Part shown: positions 42,461 to 51,714 of the stretch, in pieces
Layout of the letters: every line of letters starts with the position of its first letter
How positions within the stretch are numbered: the first letter of the stretch is position 1
Assembly: GCF_000013045.1 (NCBI RefSeq)
Contig: NC_007677.1
Location: 1,426,001 to 1,490,000 of the forward strand
Reading direction: 5' to 3'
DNA from: Salinibacter ruber DSM 13855
Lineage (GTDB): Bacteria; Bacteroidota; Rhodothermia; Rhodothermales; Salinibacteraceae
DNA length: 64,000 bases
Translations under genes and position numbers: made by a program
Notes under the pieces: model-generated
What the model saw: only the letters and a program-made list of their open reading frames with translations
Databases searched by the model: none
Told to the model about the DNA's origin: nothing

Positions 42461-42973
42461 CTAGGATTCGGCGGGGGACGTGTCCTCGGACTTGCTCTTC
42501 CAGTTCCCACTTTGTCCGCCGGTCTTGGCGCGCAGGTGCACGTCGCCGATGCGGATGTCCTTGGTGACCGACTTGCACATGTCGTAGATCGTAAGGGAGG
42601 CGACCGAGACCGCCGTCAGCGCCTCCATCTCCACCCCTGTTACGCCGAAGGACTTCGTAAAGGCCCGAACATCGATGGCCTGCTCGTCCTCGTTGAACGT
42701 AAAGTCGACCTCCACGCCGTTGATGGTGGCGTCGTGGCAGAGGGGAATGAGCTTGTCGGTCTGTTTGGCCCCCATGATGCCGGCGATCTGGGCGGTCGTG
42801 AGGACGTCGCCCTTCTCGATGTCGTGCTCCCGGACGCGCCGGAACGCCTCCTCGCCCAGGTGAACCCGTCCGGCGGCGACGGCCGTCCGGGCGGAGTCCG
42901 ACTTCTGGGACGCGTCCATCATGCGGACGCCTCCTTCGGGATCGGGGTGGGTAAGTGTAGAAGGATCGGCCAT
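42461..42973 (-). CDS. moaC: Cyclic pyranopterin monophosphate synthase MoaC
   Basis: A 170-residue enzyme catalysing the step after MoaA, forming cyclic pyranopterin monophosphate for molybdenum cofactor synthesis. Conserved: VRMMDASQKSDSARTAVAAGRV, the metal/substrate segment MGAKQTDKLIPLCHDATINGVEVDF (His80), KSFGVTGVEMEALTAVSVASLTIYDMCKSVTKDI (Asp131, Lys134). The last 25 residues (GGQSGNWKSKSEDTSPAES) are the typical Lys/Ser tail. moaA and other mo genes are absent from this window. Its start lies 118 bases downstream of the amidohydrolase gene on the same strand. Confidence 0.96.
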   Translation of the reverse strand: MADPSTLTHPDPEGGVRMMDASQKSDSARTAVAAGRVHLGEEAFRRVREHDIEKGDVLTTAQIAGIMGAKQTDKLIPLCHDATINGVEVDFTFNEDEQAIDVRAFTKSFGVTGVEMEALTAVSVASLTIYDMCKSVTKDIRIGDVHLRAKTGGQSGNWKSKSEDTSPAES

Positions 42974-43091
42974 AGGTCAGTCAGCAAAAGCGAAATGAAT
43001 GCGTACACACGGAGCAGGGCTCAGGGAGGATGCTCCGTCCGTTCGAATCGGGAGGGGGCCCGTTGGTTTCAAAACGCGAGAGGGGAAGTGA

Positions 43092-44732
43092 TTAGTGTGC
43101 GTCCGGCCAGTCGGGGGTTGTGTGCACCGGAGTGCCCCCCAGGTACGTCGCCACGACCTCCGTGTCCAGAAGGCGGTCGGACGGCACCGTCATGAGGTCC
43201 TGAGAGAGTACCACGAAGTCGGCGCGTTTGCCTACGGATATGGATCCGATCTCGTCCTCCTGAAACGCAGCGTACGCGGCGCCCTGGGTGTGGGCGTAGA
43301 GGGCCGTGGCGCGGGGCAGCCGCTCGTCGGGCTGCCAGCCCCCGTTGGGCGCTCCGCCGGCGTCCCGGCGCGTGACAGCGGCATGAAAGCCCCGGATCGG
43401 GTCGGGGGGCTCGACCGGCGCATCGGACCCGAAGGCGAGGCGGGCGCCCGCCTCCTGCAGGCTTCGCCACGCGTAGGCGTCTGTGAGTCGGTCCGGGCCA
43501 AGCCGCGCCGGGGCCCAGTCGTGATCGCTCGGCGCAAATGCCGGTTGGACGGAGGCAATCACGCCGAGGCGGCCGAAGCGGGGGCGGTCGTCGGGGGCCA
43601 CGATCTGGGCGTGTTCGATCCGGGGCCGGCGGAGCGGACGGGTGCTCTCTCGGGCGACGTGTTCGTACGCGTCCAGCACCTGTCGGTTGGCCCGGTCGCC
43701 GATGGCGTGGGTGTTGACCTGAAACCCACACTCGTGCGCCACCCGCACGTGCTCCCGGAACGCGTTGCTGTCGTGGAGGAGGAAGCCGCGGGTGCCCGGC
43801 GCGTCGGCGTAGTCCTCAAGGAGGGCGGCGCCGCGGCTGCCGAGCGCGCCGTCGGCGAAGAACTTGACCGACTCCACGTCGAGGCGGCCGGACGGGTGGT
43901 GCAGCGGACCCCGATCACAAAAATGCTCGAGCGTCTCCCCGCGCCCGTCGATCATGGCGTACAGCCGGAGCGGGAAGCGATCCTTCTCAAGGAAGTCCCG
44001 AACCCGTCGGAGGGCCGAGAGCCCCACCCCGGCGTCGTGCAGGCTCGTAATGCCGCGCCGGGCGGTGTGGCGGAGGGCCGTGGAAAGGGCACGGTCCTGG
44101 TGTGCCGCACCGGGGGGCGGAATGTGGTCCTCAACGAGGGCCATCGCGGCATCGATCAGCACCCCCGTAGGGGTGCCGGTGCGGTCGCAGTGGATGTGCC
44201 CGCCGTCGGGGTCGCTCATCTCGTGGAGGCGGTCGAGGCCCACGGTGGCCTCCAGGGCAGCCGTGTTGGCCCACCCGGCATGCACATCCGTGCGCGTGAG
44301 CCAGACGGGACGCTCCGGAAACGCGGCATCCAGGGCGCCACGGGAGGGGAGGCGAGCGGGCGTCCACTCGGTCTGGTCCCACCCGTGGCCCCGCAGCCAC
44401 GCGTCGGAGGGAGGGGCGTGGTCGGCGACGAATGCCCGGAGTTTTTCCACGACCGCGTCGGGGGACGAGGCGTCCGTGAGGTCGGCCCGTCGAAGGGCGA
44501 GCCCCAACTCGTGCAGGTGGGCGTGGGCGTCGACGAAGCCGGGCACGACGGTCCGCCCCTCGGCGTCAATGCGCCGGGCCTCCGGAACGGCCGTCGACGC
44601 CTCTGCGGGCGAGCCAACCGCCGCAATCCGGCCGTCGCGGACGGCCAGGGCCGAGGCGGGGACGGGCCGGTCAGTCCCGCCATTGACGGGGTACACGCGG
44701 GCATTCGTAATCAGGAACTCGGAGGGGGGCAT
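43092..44732 (-). CDS. Amidohydrolase (YtcJ-like, amidohydrolase 3 family)
   Basis: A 546-residue metal-dependent hydrolase. The N-terminal beta-sandwich half reads FLITNARVYPVNGG...ALAVRDGRIAAVGS, then GRTVVPGFVDAHAHLHELGL with the H-x-H metal motif. Later LHDAGVGLSALRRVRDF, VKFFADGALGSRGAALLEDYADAPGTRG, NTHAIGDRANRQVLDAYE, RIEHAQIVAPDDRPRFGRLGVIASVQPAF and FGSDAPVEPPDP supply the remaining barrel ligands and are typical of YtcJ-type enzymes. Members cleave N-acyl amino acids or formamides; substrate unknown. Two LacI-type operator-like sites lie 62-106 bases upstream of its start. Confidence 0.87.
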   Translation of the reverse strand: MPPSEFLITNARVYPVNGGTDRPVPASALAVRDGRIAAVGSPAEASTAVPEARRIDAEGRTVVPGFVDAHAHLHELGLALRRADLTDASSPDAVVEKLRAFVADHAPPSDAWLRGHGWDQTEWTPARLPSRGALDAAFPERPVWLTRTDVHAGWANTAALEATVGLDRLHEMSDPDGGHIHCDRTGTPTGVLIDAAMALVEDHIPPPGAAHQDRALSTALRHTARRGITSLHDAGVGLSALRRVRDFLEKDRFPLRLYAMIDGRGETLEHFCDRGPLHHPSGRLDVESVKFFADGALGSRGAALLEDYADAPGTRGFLLHDSNAFREHVRVAHECGFQVNTHAIGDRANRQVLDAYEHVARESTRPLRRPRIEHAQIVAPDDRPRFGRLGVIASVQPAFAPSDHDWAPARLGPDRLTDAYAWRSLQEAGARLAFGSDAPVEPPDPIRGFHAAVTRRDAGGAPNGGWQPDERLPRATALYAHTQGAAYAAFQEDEIGSISVGKRADFVVLSQDLMTVPSDRLLDTEVVATYLGGTPVHTTPDWPDAH

Positions 44733-44793
44733 CGGAGGAAAAGCAAGCAGCAGGAGGTATGAAAAGACGGTAGGTCCAAATCAGGTGATTTCA

Positions 44794-44838
44794 TGGAAGC
44801 GCTTTTCGTAAAGAACGGGTGACTGAAAGCGCTTTGCA
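44794..44838. promoter_or_regulatory. Tandem LacI/CcpA-type operator-like palindromes upstream of gltB
   Basis: Two AAGCGCTT-centred palindromes: TGGAAGCGCTTTTC (44794-44807) and CTGAAAGCGCTTTGCA (44823-44838). Their centres are 30 bases apart, about three helical turns, so two dimers would sit on one face. They lie between the divergent amidohydrolase (start 44732) and gltB (start 44978), and upstream of a candidate gltB promoter. Confidence 0.6.
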
Positions 44839-44850
44839 CAAAATCACAAT

Positions 44851-44881
44851 TTGATACTCACAGGGCTTTCACTCATATAAC
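44851..44881 (+). promoter_or_regulatory. Candidate gltB promoter
   Basis: TTGATA at 44851-44856 and TATAAC at 44876-44881, 19 bases apart, resemble sigma-70-type -35 and -10 boxes in an AT-rich stretch 97-127 bases before gltB. Sigma-factor consensus in this phylum differs, so this is tentative. A short GC hairpin CCGGGC/GCCCGG (44918-44933) lies in the would-be leader. Confidence 0.3.
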
Positions 44882-44977
44882 GGGTCCCTTTACACGGACT
44901 ACGAAAAATAGGCCATTCCGGGCGGCTGCCCGGTTTGAATAGGCAGTTTCCATTGCGGCACGACCCGCGACACGACC

Positions 44978-47900
44978 ATGGGCTCCTCCCTCCCACCCCC
45001 ATCCCTCGTGCAATCCCCAGCCCGTCCGTCACTAGGCCCCCGGCGCGAGCGATCCAACTGTGGCGTCGGGGTCCTCATGGACCTCAACGGCACGAAGAGC
45101 CACGCAATGGTCGACGAGGCGCTCGGCCTGCTTCGCCGGTTGGACCACCGTGGGGCGCGTGGCGCCGAAGAAAACACGGGCGACGGGGCGGGGGTCCTGA
45201 TTCAGAAGCCCCATGCGTTCTATCAAGATGTTGTGTCGGGCCTCGGCGCCGTGGACTCCTACGGGGTCGGCCAGTTTTTTCTCCCAACCGACGAGCACGT
45301 CCAATCGGCGCTCCGCGACTTCGTCGATCAGCGGGTACGGGCCGAAGGCTTTGAATCGGTTGCGTGGCGCTCTGTGCCGACCGACGCCTCCGGCCTCGGC
45401 CCCACGGCCCGCGCCACGGAGCCCGACGTGTGGCAGCTCTTCGTCCGGCCCGCCGAGTCGCTTTCGCCCGAGGCGCTCGACGCCCGGCTGTACGTCCTGC
45501 GTCGTCTCCTCGAATCGGCGGTGGCGAACAGCGGCCTTGACGACAGCGAGACGTTCTACGTCTGTTCGTTGGATCGGCGCAGGGTGGTCTACAAAGGGCT
45601 CCTGACCAATGCGCAGGTCGCCAGCTACTACCCGGAGCTGACCGACGATCGGGTACAATCGACCCTGGCCCTCGTCCACTCGCGCTTCTCCACGAACACG
45701 TTGGGCGCATGGCGCCTCGCCCACCCCTACCGCACCGTCGTCCACAATGGAGAGGTCAACACGCTCCGTGGCAACCTCAACTGGATGCGGGCCCGGGCGG
45801 CAGACCTGCATACCGACGCCTTCGGGGAGGACCTAGAGCGAATCCGGCCCATCACCACGGCGGCGCAGAGCGATACGGCGGTGCTCGACAATGTCTTGGA
45901 GCTGCTTGTGGAGAGCGGCCGCTCCCTGCCACACGCCCTGCGGATGCTCATCCCGGAGGCCTGGACCAAGGACGCCCGCATGAGCGCGCCCCGGCGGGCC
46001 TGGTACGAGTACCATTCGACCCTCATCGAGCCCTGGGACGGGCCGCTCCTCGTGGCCTTTACCGACGGGGACAGGGTGGGGGCGGTGCTCGATCGCAATG
46101 GCCTGCGGCCGTGCCGCTACTGGGTCACCCACGACGACCGGATCGTGATGGCCAGCGAAGCGGGCGTCGTGGACCTGCCGCCCGACCGGGTGGCCCGGAA
46201 GGACCGCCTTCAGCCCGGCCAGCTTTTCCTCGCGGACGCAGCGGCGGAGCGCATTGTGCCGGAGGACGAGGTGTTCGGGCGACTGACCGACGAGAAGTAT
46301 GAACGGTGGCTCGACACGACGCGGGTGCGGCTTCGCACGCTGGTGTCCGCCGATACGTCCAATGGCGGGGCGTCAGTGCCCGAGGCCACACTCTCTATGA
46401 ATGGGGATCCGGATGCCCTGCCCCGGCGACAGCGGGCCTTCGGCTACACGCGGGAGCACGTCCGGCGCCTCGTGCAGCCGATGGTGGACGACGGAAAGGA
46501 TCCGGTGGGCGCGATGGGCAACGACACCCCGCCCGCCGTGCTCTCGGACCAGAGCAAGACGCTCTTCACCTACTTCAAGCAGCTGTTTGCGCAGGTCTCC
46601 AATCCGCCCCTCGACTACATCCGCGAGGAGCTGGTCACCTCGCTCGAAAGCCACATCGGGCGCAAGGGCAATCTGCTGACGGAGCGCCCCGAGCACTGCC
46701 GACAGGTGCACCTCGACTCGCCCCTCCTGAGCGACGCGGAGCGGGACGCCCTCCACGACATCGACACGAACGGCATCCGGTCGACGACAATCGACACGAC
46801 GTTCGGGGACGAGATGGGCCTGGAGGCCGCCGTCGAGCAGATGTGTCGGGACGCGCGGGAGGCCGTGGCGACGGGCGACGAAATTCTCCTCCTGTCGGAC
46901 CGCGGCACGGGGCCGGATCGCCTCCCCATCCCGAGTCTGCTCGCCGTGGGGGCCGTGCACCACGACCTGATTCGGGCGGGCCGCCGGACGCACGCGGCGC
47001 TCGTGGTCGAAAGCGGGCAGCCCTGTGCGGTGCACCACGTCTGTACGCTCCTGGGCTACGGGGCCGACGCCATACATCCTTATCTGGCCTACGCCACTGT
47101 GCGCGACTGGGCAGGGCGCAGCGATGCGGTCCCCGACGCCGAGACGGCCATCGAGCGATACGTCGGCGCCCTCGAACAGGGCCTGCTCAAAGTGATGGCC
47201 AAGATGGGCATCTCCACCCTCGAAAGCTACAAGGGGGCGCAGGTCTTCGAGGCGGTTGGCCTCGACTCGGAATTTGTAGAAACGTACTTCTTCGGCACCC
47301 CCTCGCGAATTGAGGGGGCGGGCATCGACGAGCTGGAGGCCGACCTGCGCGATCGTCACGAGAAGGCGTTTGGGAATGCGTTGCCGGGCGCAACGGACCT
47401 GGAGAGCGGGGGCGAGCTGTACTGGCGACGCGACGGGGAGCATCATCAGTGGAGCCCACAAACGATTGGGACCCTCCAGCAGGCCGTGCGGCAGAACGAC
47501 CGCGGGGCGTACGACGAGTTTGCCGCGCTGATCAATGATCAGTCGGCCCAGCACCAGACGCTGCGGGGCCTGCTTGAATTTGATACAGACCCGGACGCGG
47601 CCATTCCCGTCACGGACGTGGAGCCTGCCACATCGATTGTCCAGCGCTTCTTCACGGCCTCCATGTCATTTGGCTCCCTCAGTCCGGAGGCCCACGAGAC
47701 GCTCGCCGTCGCGATGAATCGGATTGGCGGGCGGGCCAGCACCGGCGAGGGCGGCGAGCAGGTCGACCGCTTCGGCACCGAACGCGAATGTGCGATTAAG
47801 CAGGTGGCCAGTGGGCGCTTCGGGGTGACGAGCACCTACCTCAAGAACGCCGACGCCATCGAAATCAAGATGGCGCAGGGCTCGAAGCCGGGGGAGGGCG

Positions 47901-49552
47901 GCCACCTGCCGGGGGAGAAGGTCAATGACCTCATCGCCGAGACGCGCTACACGACCCCGGGGGTCTCGCTCATTTCGCCGCCGCCCCACCACGACATTTA
48001 CTCGATCGAGGACCTCGCGCAGCTCATCCACGACCTCAAGAGCGCCAACTCGGCGGCCGACGTGCACGTGAAGCTCGTGGCGGCGGCCGGCATCGGGGTC
48101 ATCGCGGCGGGTGTGTCCAAGGCGAAGGCCGATGCCCTCCTCATCAGCGGACAGTCCGGCGGGACGGGCGCGTCGCCGAAGACCTCCATCAAGTCGGCGG
48201 GGCTCCCGTGGGAGCTGGGCGTGTCGGAGGCGCAGCAGGTGCTCCTCGAAAACAACCTCCGGTCCCGCATCCGCCTCCGGGTGGACGGCGGCCTCAAAAC
48301 CGGGCGGGACGTGGCCGTGGCGGCGTTGTTGGGAGGCGAAGAATTTGGCTTTGGCACCGCGGCACTCGTCTGTCTGGGGTGCATCATGCTGCGGAAGTGT
48401 CACTGCAACACCTGCTCGGTGGGCATCGCCACGCAGGACCCGGAGTTGCGCGAGCAGTTCGTGGGCGCGCCCGAGCACGTGATGCGCTACATGCACTTCG
48501 TGGCGGAGGAGCTGCGCGAGATCATGGCGGAGCTCGGGGTGCGCACCGTCGACGAGATGGTGGGGCGCACGGACCTGCTTCGGCAGCGAGAGACCGACCA
48601 CCCGAAGGCCCGTCGGCTGGACCTGGGGTCGATTTTGCACCGTCCGGTCAGTGACGACGATCCGCGGAAGACAACGGAACAGGACCACAAGCTGGACGAC
48701 AAGTTGGACCACGCCCTCATCGAAGAAGCCCGCCCGGCCCTCGACCAGCAAACCCCGGTCCAGATTGCCCGCGACATTCACAACTGGGACCGGGCGGTTG
48801 GGGCGATGCTCAGTTCCGAGGTGACCGGTCGCTACGGGCCGGACGGGCTCCCCGACGGCACCATCGAGATCGATCTGGAGGGGGTTGCGGGGCAGAGCTT
48901 TGGGGCCTTTCTGGCCTCCGGGGTGACCCTGCGGCTCGTGGGAGAGGCCAACGACTACGTCGGGAAAGGCCTGTCTGGGGGGCGGGTCATTCTGCGCACC
49001 CCAGAGACGGCGGGCTTCGAGGCGGACGAGAACATCATCCTGGGCAACGTGGCCCTCTACGGCGCAACCCGGGGGGAGGCGTACGTCAACGGCCAGGCCG
49101 GCGAGCGCTTTGCGGTCCGCAACTCCGGCGTACAGGCGGTCGTGGAGGGCGTGGGCGACCACGGGTGCGAGTACATGACCGGCGGCGTGGTCGTCGTGCT
49201 TGGAAGCACAGGCCGCAACTTCGGGGCGGGCATGAGTGGAGGAGAGGCGTACGTGCTCGACGAGGACGGGACCTTCCAGGACACGGTCAATCGCGAGATG
49301 GTGCATGTTGAGGCCCTGACCGATGAGCGGGACCGCCGCCTCGTTCGCCGCCTCGTGGAGCACCACCTGCACCACACGGGCAGCGCCAAGGCGACCCGCG
49401 TGCTGGACGCGTGGGACACGTGCGTCGGCCGGTTTTGCAAGGTCATGCCCGACGCCTTCGCCCGACAGGTGGAGGCCCATCTGGAGAACGGGGAGGACAT
49501 CCGGCCGCCCGTGCCGCCCGCACCGGGGGCTTCCTCCACTGTTTTGGCCTAG
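44978..49552 (+). CDS. gltB: Glutamate synthase large subunit GltB
   Basis: A 1524-residue NADPH-type GOGAT large subunit. It transfers the amide of glutamine to 2-oxoglutarate, giving two glutamates. A 27-residue leader precedes CGVG, the catalytic Cys28 exposed by processing. Features: class II glutamine amidotransferase domain (to about 430, VHSRFSTNTLGAWRLAHPYRTVVHNGEVNTLRGN), a central domain, the FMN/TIM-barrel synthase domain (STGEGGEQVDRFGTERECAIKQVASGRFGVT, AQGSKPGEGGHLPGEKV, GQSGGTGASPKTSIKSAGLPWELG) with the 3Fe-4S cysteines CLGCIMLRKCHCNTC, and the C-terminal beta-helix GXGXG-like domain (GLSGGRVIL..., GGVVVVLGSTGRNFGAGMSGG). Forms a complex with GltD, encoded 176 bases downstream. 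Divergent from an amidohydrolase gene with tandem operator-like sites between. Confidence 0.97.
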   Translation: MGSSLPPPSLVQSPARPSLGPRRERSNCGVGVLMDLNGTKSHAMVDEALGLLRRLDHRGARGAEENTGDGAGVLIQKPHAFYQDVVSGLGAVDSYGVGQFFLPTDEHVQSALRDFVDQRVRAEGFESVAWRSVPTDASGLGPTARATEPDVWQLFVRPAESLSPEALDARLYVLRRLLESAVANSGLDDSETFYVCSLDRRRVVYKGLLTNAQVASYYPELTDDRVQSTLALVHSRFSTNTLGAWRLAHPYRTVVHNGEVNTLRGNLNWMRARAADLHTDAFGEDLERIRPITTAAQSDTAVLDNVLELLVESGRSLPHALRMLIPEAWTKDARMSAPRRAWYEYHSTLIEPWDGPLLVAFTDGDRVGAVLDRNGLRPCRYWVTHDDRIVMASEAGVVDLPPDRVARKDRLQPGQLFLADAAAERIVPEDEVFGRLTDEKYERWLDTTRVRLRTLVSADTSNGGASVPEATLSMNGDPDALPRRQRAFGYTREHVRRLVQPMVDDGKDPVGAMGNDTPPAVLSDQSKTLFTYFKQLFAQVSNPPLDYIREELVTSLESHIGRKGNLLTERPEHCRQVHLDSPLLSDAERDALHDIDTNGIRSTTIDTTFGDEMGLEAAVEQMCRDAREAVATGDEILLLSDRGTGPDRLPIPSLLAVGAVHHDLIRAGRRTHAALVVESGQPCAVHHVCTLLGYGADAIHPYLAYATVRDWAGRSDAVPDAETAIERYVGALEQGLLKVMAKMGISTLESYKGAQVFEAVGLDSEFVETYFFGTPSRIEGAGIDELEADLRDRHEKAFGNALPGATDLESGGELYWRRDGEHHQWSPQTIGTLQQAVRQNDRGAYDEFAALINDQSAQHQTLRGLLEFDTDPDAAIPVTDVEPATSIVQRFFTASMSFGSLSPEAHETLAVAMNRIGGRASTGEGGEQVDRFGTERECAIKQVASGRFGVTSTYLKNADAIEIKMAQGSKPGEGGHLPGEKVNDLIAETRYTTPGVSLISPPPHHDIYSIEDLAQLIHDLKSANSAADVHVKLVAAAGIGVIAAGVSKAKADALLISGQSGGTGASPKTSIKSAGLPWELGVSEAQQVLLENNLRSRIRLRVDGGLKTGRDVAVAALLGGEEFGFGTAALVCLGCIMLRKCHCNTCSVGIATQDPELREQFVGAPEHVMRYMHFVAEELREIMAELGVRTVDEMVGRTDLLRQRETDHPKARRLDLGSILHRPVSDDDPRKTTEQDHKLDDKLDHALIEEARPALDQQTPVQIARDIHNWDRAVGAMLSSEVTGRYGPDGLPDGTIEIDLEGVAGQSFGAFLASGVTLRLVGEANDYVGKGLSGGRVILRTPETAGFEADENIILGNVALYGATRGEAYVNGQAGERFAVRNSGVQAVVEGVGDHGCEYMTGGVVVVLGSTGRNFGAGMSGGEAYVLDEDGTFQDTVNREMVHVEALTDERDRRLVRRLVEHHLHHTGSAKATRVLDAWDTCVGRFCKVMPDAFARQVEAHLENGEDIRPPVPPAPGASSTVLA

Positions 49553-49581
49553 CGCCCTTGGTTGAGCCGTTCCCCCGTGAA

Positions 49582-49657
49582 GTGTATTGCGTAGTGCGTA
49601 TCGCGTAGGTTCATCATCGACCTCGTGTGACGATACGCAACACGAAACACGCAATCC
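49582..49657. repeat. Heptad-repeat hairpin (GCGTAnn type) between gltB and gltD
   Basis: Four heptamers GTGTATT, GCGTAGT, GCGTATC, GCGTAGG (49582-49609), a 20-base spacer, and four inverted heptamers ACGATAC, GCAACAC, GAAACAC, GCAATCC (49630-49657). The arms can pair imperfectly into a long stem. Same design as the element at 3295-3359, with a different heptamer. It interrupts the gltB-gltD intergenic space and could lower gltD readthrough or stabilise the gltB message. Confidence 0.65.
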
Positions 49658-49728
49658 CCCGAGTCCGGCGTAGCGCTCCCTGCACGTCGCCTACCAGCGA
49701 ACCTCTCCTCACCGACCCCGTCTGCCCC

Positions 49729-51207
49729 ATGCCCCGCGAACATCACCCCGACGGATACCGGAAGCACCCGCGCCGTCCCATCGGCAAGCGGTCGGCCCCC
49801 GAGCGCACGGCCGACTTTCGCGAAATTTGGGCGCCGGAGTGGAGCCCCGAGGCCCTGCAGGATCAGGGGGAGCGCTGTGTTGATTGCGGCGTGCCCACCT
49901 GCATGAGCGGCTGCCCCATCGGCAACCGCATCCCGGAGTGGAACGACCTCGTCCACAAGGAGGACTGGAAGGAGGCCCTGCAGCAGCTCCACGCCACCAA
50001 TAACTTCCCCGAGTTTACGGGCTACACCTGCCCGGCCCCCTGCGAGGACGCCTGTGTCCTGGCCGTCAACGACGATGCCGTGGCCATCAAGAGCATCGAG
50101 CGGGCCATCGTGGACAAGGGGTGGGAGGAGGGCTGGATTCAGCCGGAGCCGCCCGCCGAGCGGACGGGCTTTCAGGTGGCCGTGGTGGGGAGCGGGCCGG
50201 CCGGCCTTGCCGCCGCGCAACAGCTCAATCGGGCCGGCCACCGCGTGACGGTCTACGAGCGGGACGACGCCCTCGGCGGCCTCATGACGTACGGCATCCC
50301 CGACTTCAAATTTGCGAAGCGGCGGGTCGACCAGCGGATCGATCAGCTCCGGCAGGAAGGGATCACGTTCGAGACGAGCACGGAGGTGGGGGGTGACCTC
50401 GCGGCGGACCGGCTCCACGACGCGTACGACGCCACCTGCCTCGCCCTCGGCGCCCAGAAGCACCGCGAGCTCCCGGTGCCGGGCACCGGCCTGGACGGCG
50501 TGCTGCCGGCCATGGAGTTCCTCCCGCAGGAAAACCGTCGCCAGCAAGGCCAGGCCGCCCCCGGCGGGATCACGGCCGCCCACAAGAACGTCGTCGTGCT
50601 GGGGGGTGGGAGCACCGGGGCCGACTGCGTCGCCACGGCCCACCGGCAGGGCGCGAAGCAGGTCGTCCAGATTGGCATCAACCAGAAGCCCCCCTCCGAG
50701 CGGCCGGCCGACAACCCCTGGCCCGAGACCGCGCAGGTGTACACCAAGACCTACGCGCAGGAGGAAGGAGGGGCGCAGGAGTTTGCCGTCAACACCACCG
50801 AGCTCGCCGACCTCGACGGCGACGGCCGCGTCGACGAGTTGCGGGCCGAGCGCGTGGACTGGACCTACGAAAATGGCTCCCGCACCGACAAGACGGTCGT
50901 GGACCCCGACGTTCGGGTGCCGGCCGACCTCGTCCTCGTGGCCATCGGGTTCGTGGGGCCGGAGCGCAATCCGTTTGCAGACCTCGGCGTCCGGCAGACC
51001 GACGACGGCACGGTCGCGACCGACGACCGCCTCATGACCGATGTCGACGGCGTTTTCGCCGCGGGGGACGCCCGGATGGGGGCCTCGCTCGTCGTGTGGG
51101 CCATTGGGGAGGGGCGCGATGCGGCCCGCCAGGTCGACCGGTACCTCACCGGCGATACGGAGCTTTCGGCGAGCCTCCAGACCGCCAACCCGCCGCTCGG
51201 GCGGTGA
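49729..51207 (+). CDS. gltD: Glutamate synthase small subunit GltD
   Basis: A 492-residue flavoprotein feeding electrons from NADPH to GltB. N-terminal cysteine-rich region holds the 4Fe-4S ligands: RCVDCGVPTCMSGCPIGNRIPEWNDLV and FTGYTCPAPCEDACVLAVNDDAV. Then the FAD motif VAVVGSGPAGLAAAQQLNRAGHRVTVYERDDALGGLMTYGIPDFK, the NADPH fold VVVLGGGSTGADCVATAHRQGAKQV, and the second FAD-binding GVFAAGDARMGASLVVWAIGEGRDAARQVDRYL. Start ATG 49729 begins the family N-terminus; the longer frame from 49627 runs through the heptad repeat. Ends 9 bases from the convergent dtd gene. Confidence 0.96.
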   Translation: MPREHHPDGYRKHPRRPIGKRSAPERTADFREIWAPEWSPEALQDQGERCVDCGVPTCMSGCPIGNRIPEWNDLVHKEDWKEALQQLHATNNFPEFTGYTCPAPCEDACVLAVNDDAVAIKSIERAIVDKGWEEGWIQPEPPAERTGFQVAVVGSGPAGLAAAQQLNRAGHRVTVYERDDALGGLMTYGIPDFKFAKRRVDQRIDQLRQEGITFETSTEVGGDLAADRLHDAYDATCLALGAQKHRELPVPGTGLDGVLPAMEFLPQENRRQQGQAAPGGITAAHKNVVVLGGGSTGADCVATAHRQGAKQVVQIGINQKPPSERPADNPWPETAQVYTKTYAQEEGGAQEFAVNTTELADLDGDGRVDELRAERVDWTYENGSRTDKTVVDPDVRVPADLVLVAIGFVGPERNPFADLGVRQTDDGTVATDDRLMTDVDGVFAAGDARMGASLVVWAIGEGRDAARQVDRYLTGDTELSASLQTANPPLGR

Positions 51208-51216
51208 CCTGTCCAG

Positions 51217-51669
51217 TTACTCGTCCGCCCGGCGCTCCACCCAGAGCGTCACCGGGCCGTCGTTTGTGAGGCGGACGTCCATCATCGCGCCGAACTCGCC
51301 GGTGGGGACGTCTTGACCGAGGTGCCCTTCGAGCTCGCGAACGAAGTGCTCGTAGAGCCGGTCGGCCCGGTCGGGCGGCGCGGCCTCCGTAAAGGAGGGC
51401 CGGTTGCCTACGCTTGTGTCGCCGTAGAGCGTGAACTGGGGCACCACCAGGGCGTCGCCCCCGGTGTCGAGGAGCGACTCGTCCATCTTGCCGTCGGCGT
51501 CGGGAAAGACGCGGAGGCGTGCGCACTTCTCGGCGCACCAGGCGCTTTCGGTGCGGGTATCGTCTTCGTGCACACCGAGCAGGATCAGCAGGCCGTGTTC
51601 GATGGCCCCGACAGGGGCGCCGTCGATCTCGACGGCGGCCTCGGAGACGCGCTGGACGAGGGCAACCAT
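51217..51669 (-). CDS. dtd: D-aminoacyl-tRNA deacylase
   Basis: A 150-residue enzyme that removes D-amino acids (or glycine from tRNA-Ala) from mis-charged tRNAs. The two cross-subunit motifs are present: VVPQFTLYGDTSVGNRPSFTEAAPPDRADRLY (containing the S/P-Q-x-T-L-Y motif; here proline replaces the usual serine of S-Q-F-T-L) and TGEFGAMMDVRLTNDGPVTLWVE (N-x-G-P-V-T). N-terminus MVALVQRVSEAAVEIDG is standard. The Ser to Pro change at V-x-Q-F-T is worth checking. Encoded 45 bases downstream of rdgB, same strand. Confidence 0.95.
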   Translation of the reverse strand: MVALVQRVSEAAVEIDGAPVGAIEHGLLILLGVHEDDTRTESAWCAEKCARLRVFPDADGKMDESLLDTGGDALVVPQFTLYGDTSVGNRPSFTEAAPPDRADRLYEHFVRELEGHLGQDVPTGEFGAMMDVRLTNDGPVTLWVERRADE

Positions 51670-51714
51670 ACGGAATGACGTGTAAGCGTGACAGACAGAG
51701 ACGAACGGCGGGGG

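Noticed and set aside
47666-49654. Long open frame opposite gltB
   Set aside because: It is a shadow of gltB with His/Arg/Gly-rich composition unlike real proteins of this genome.
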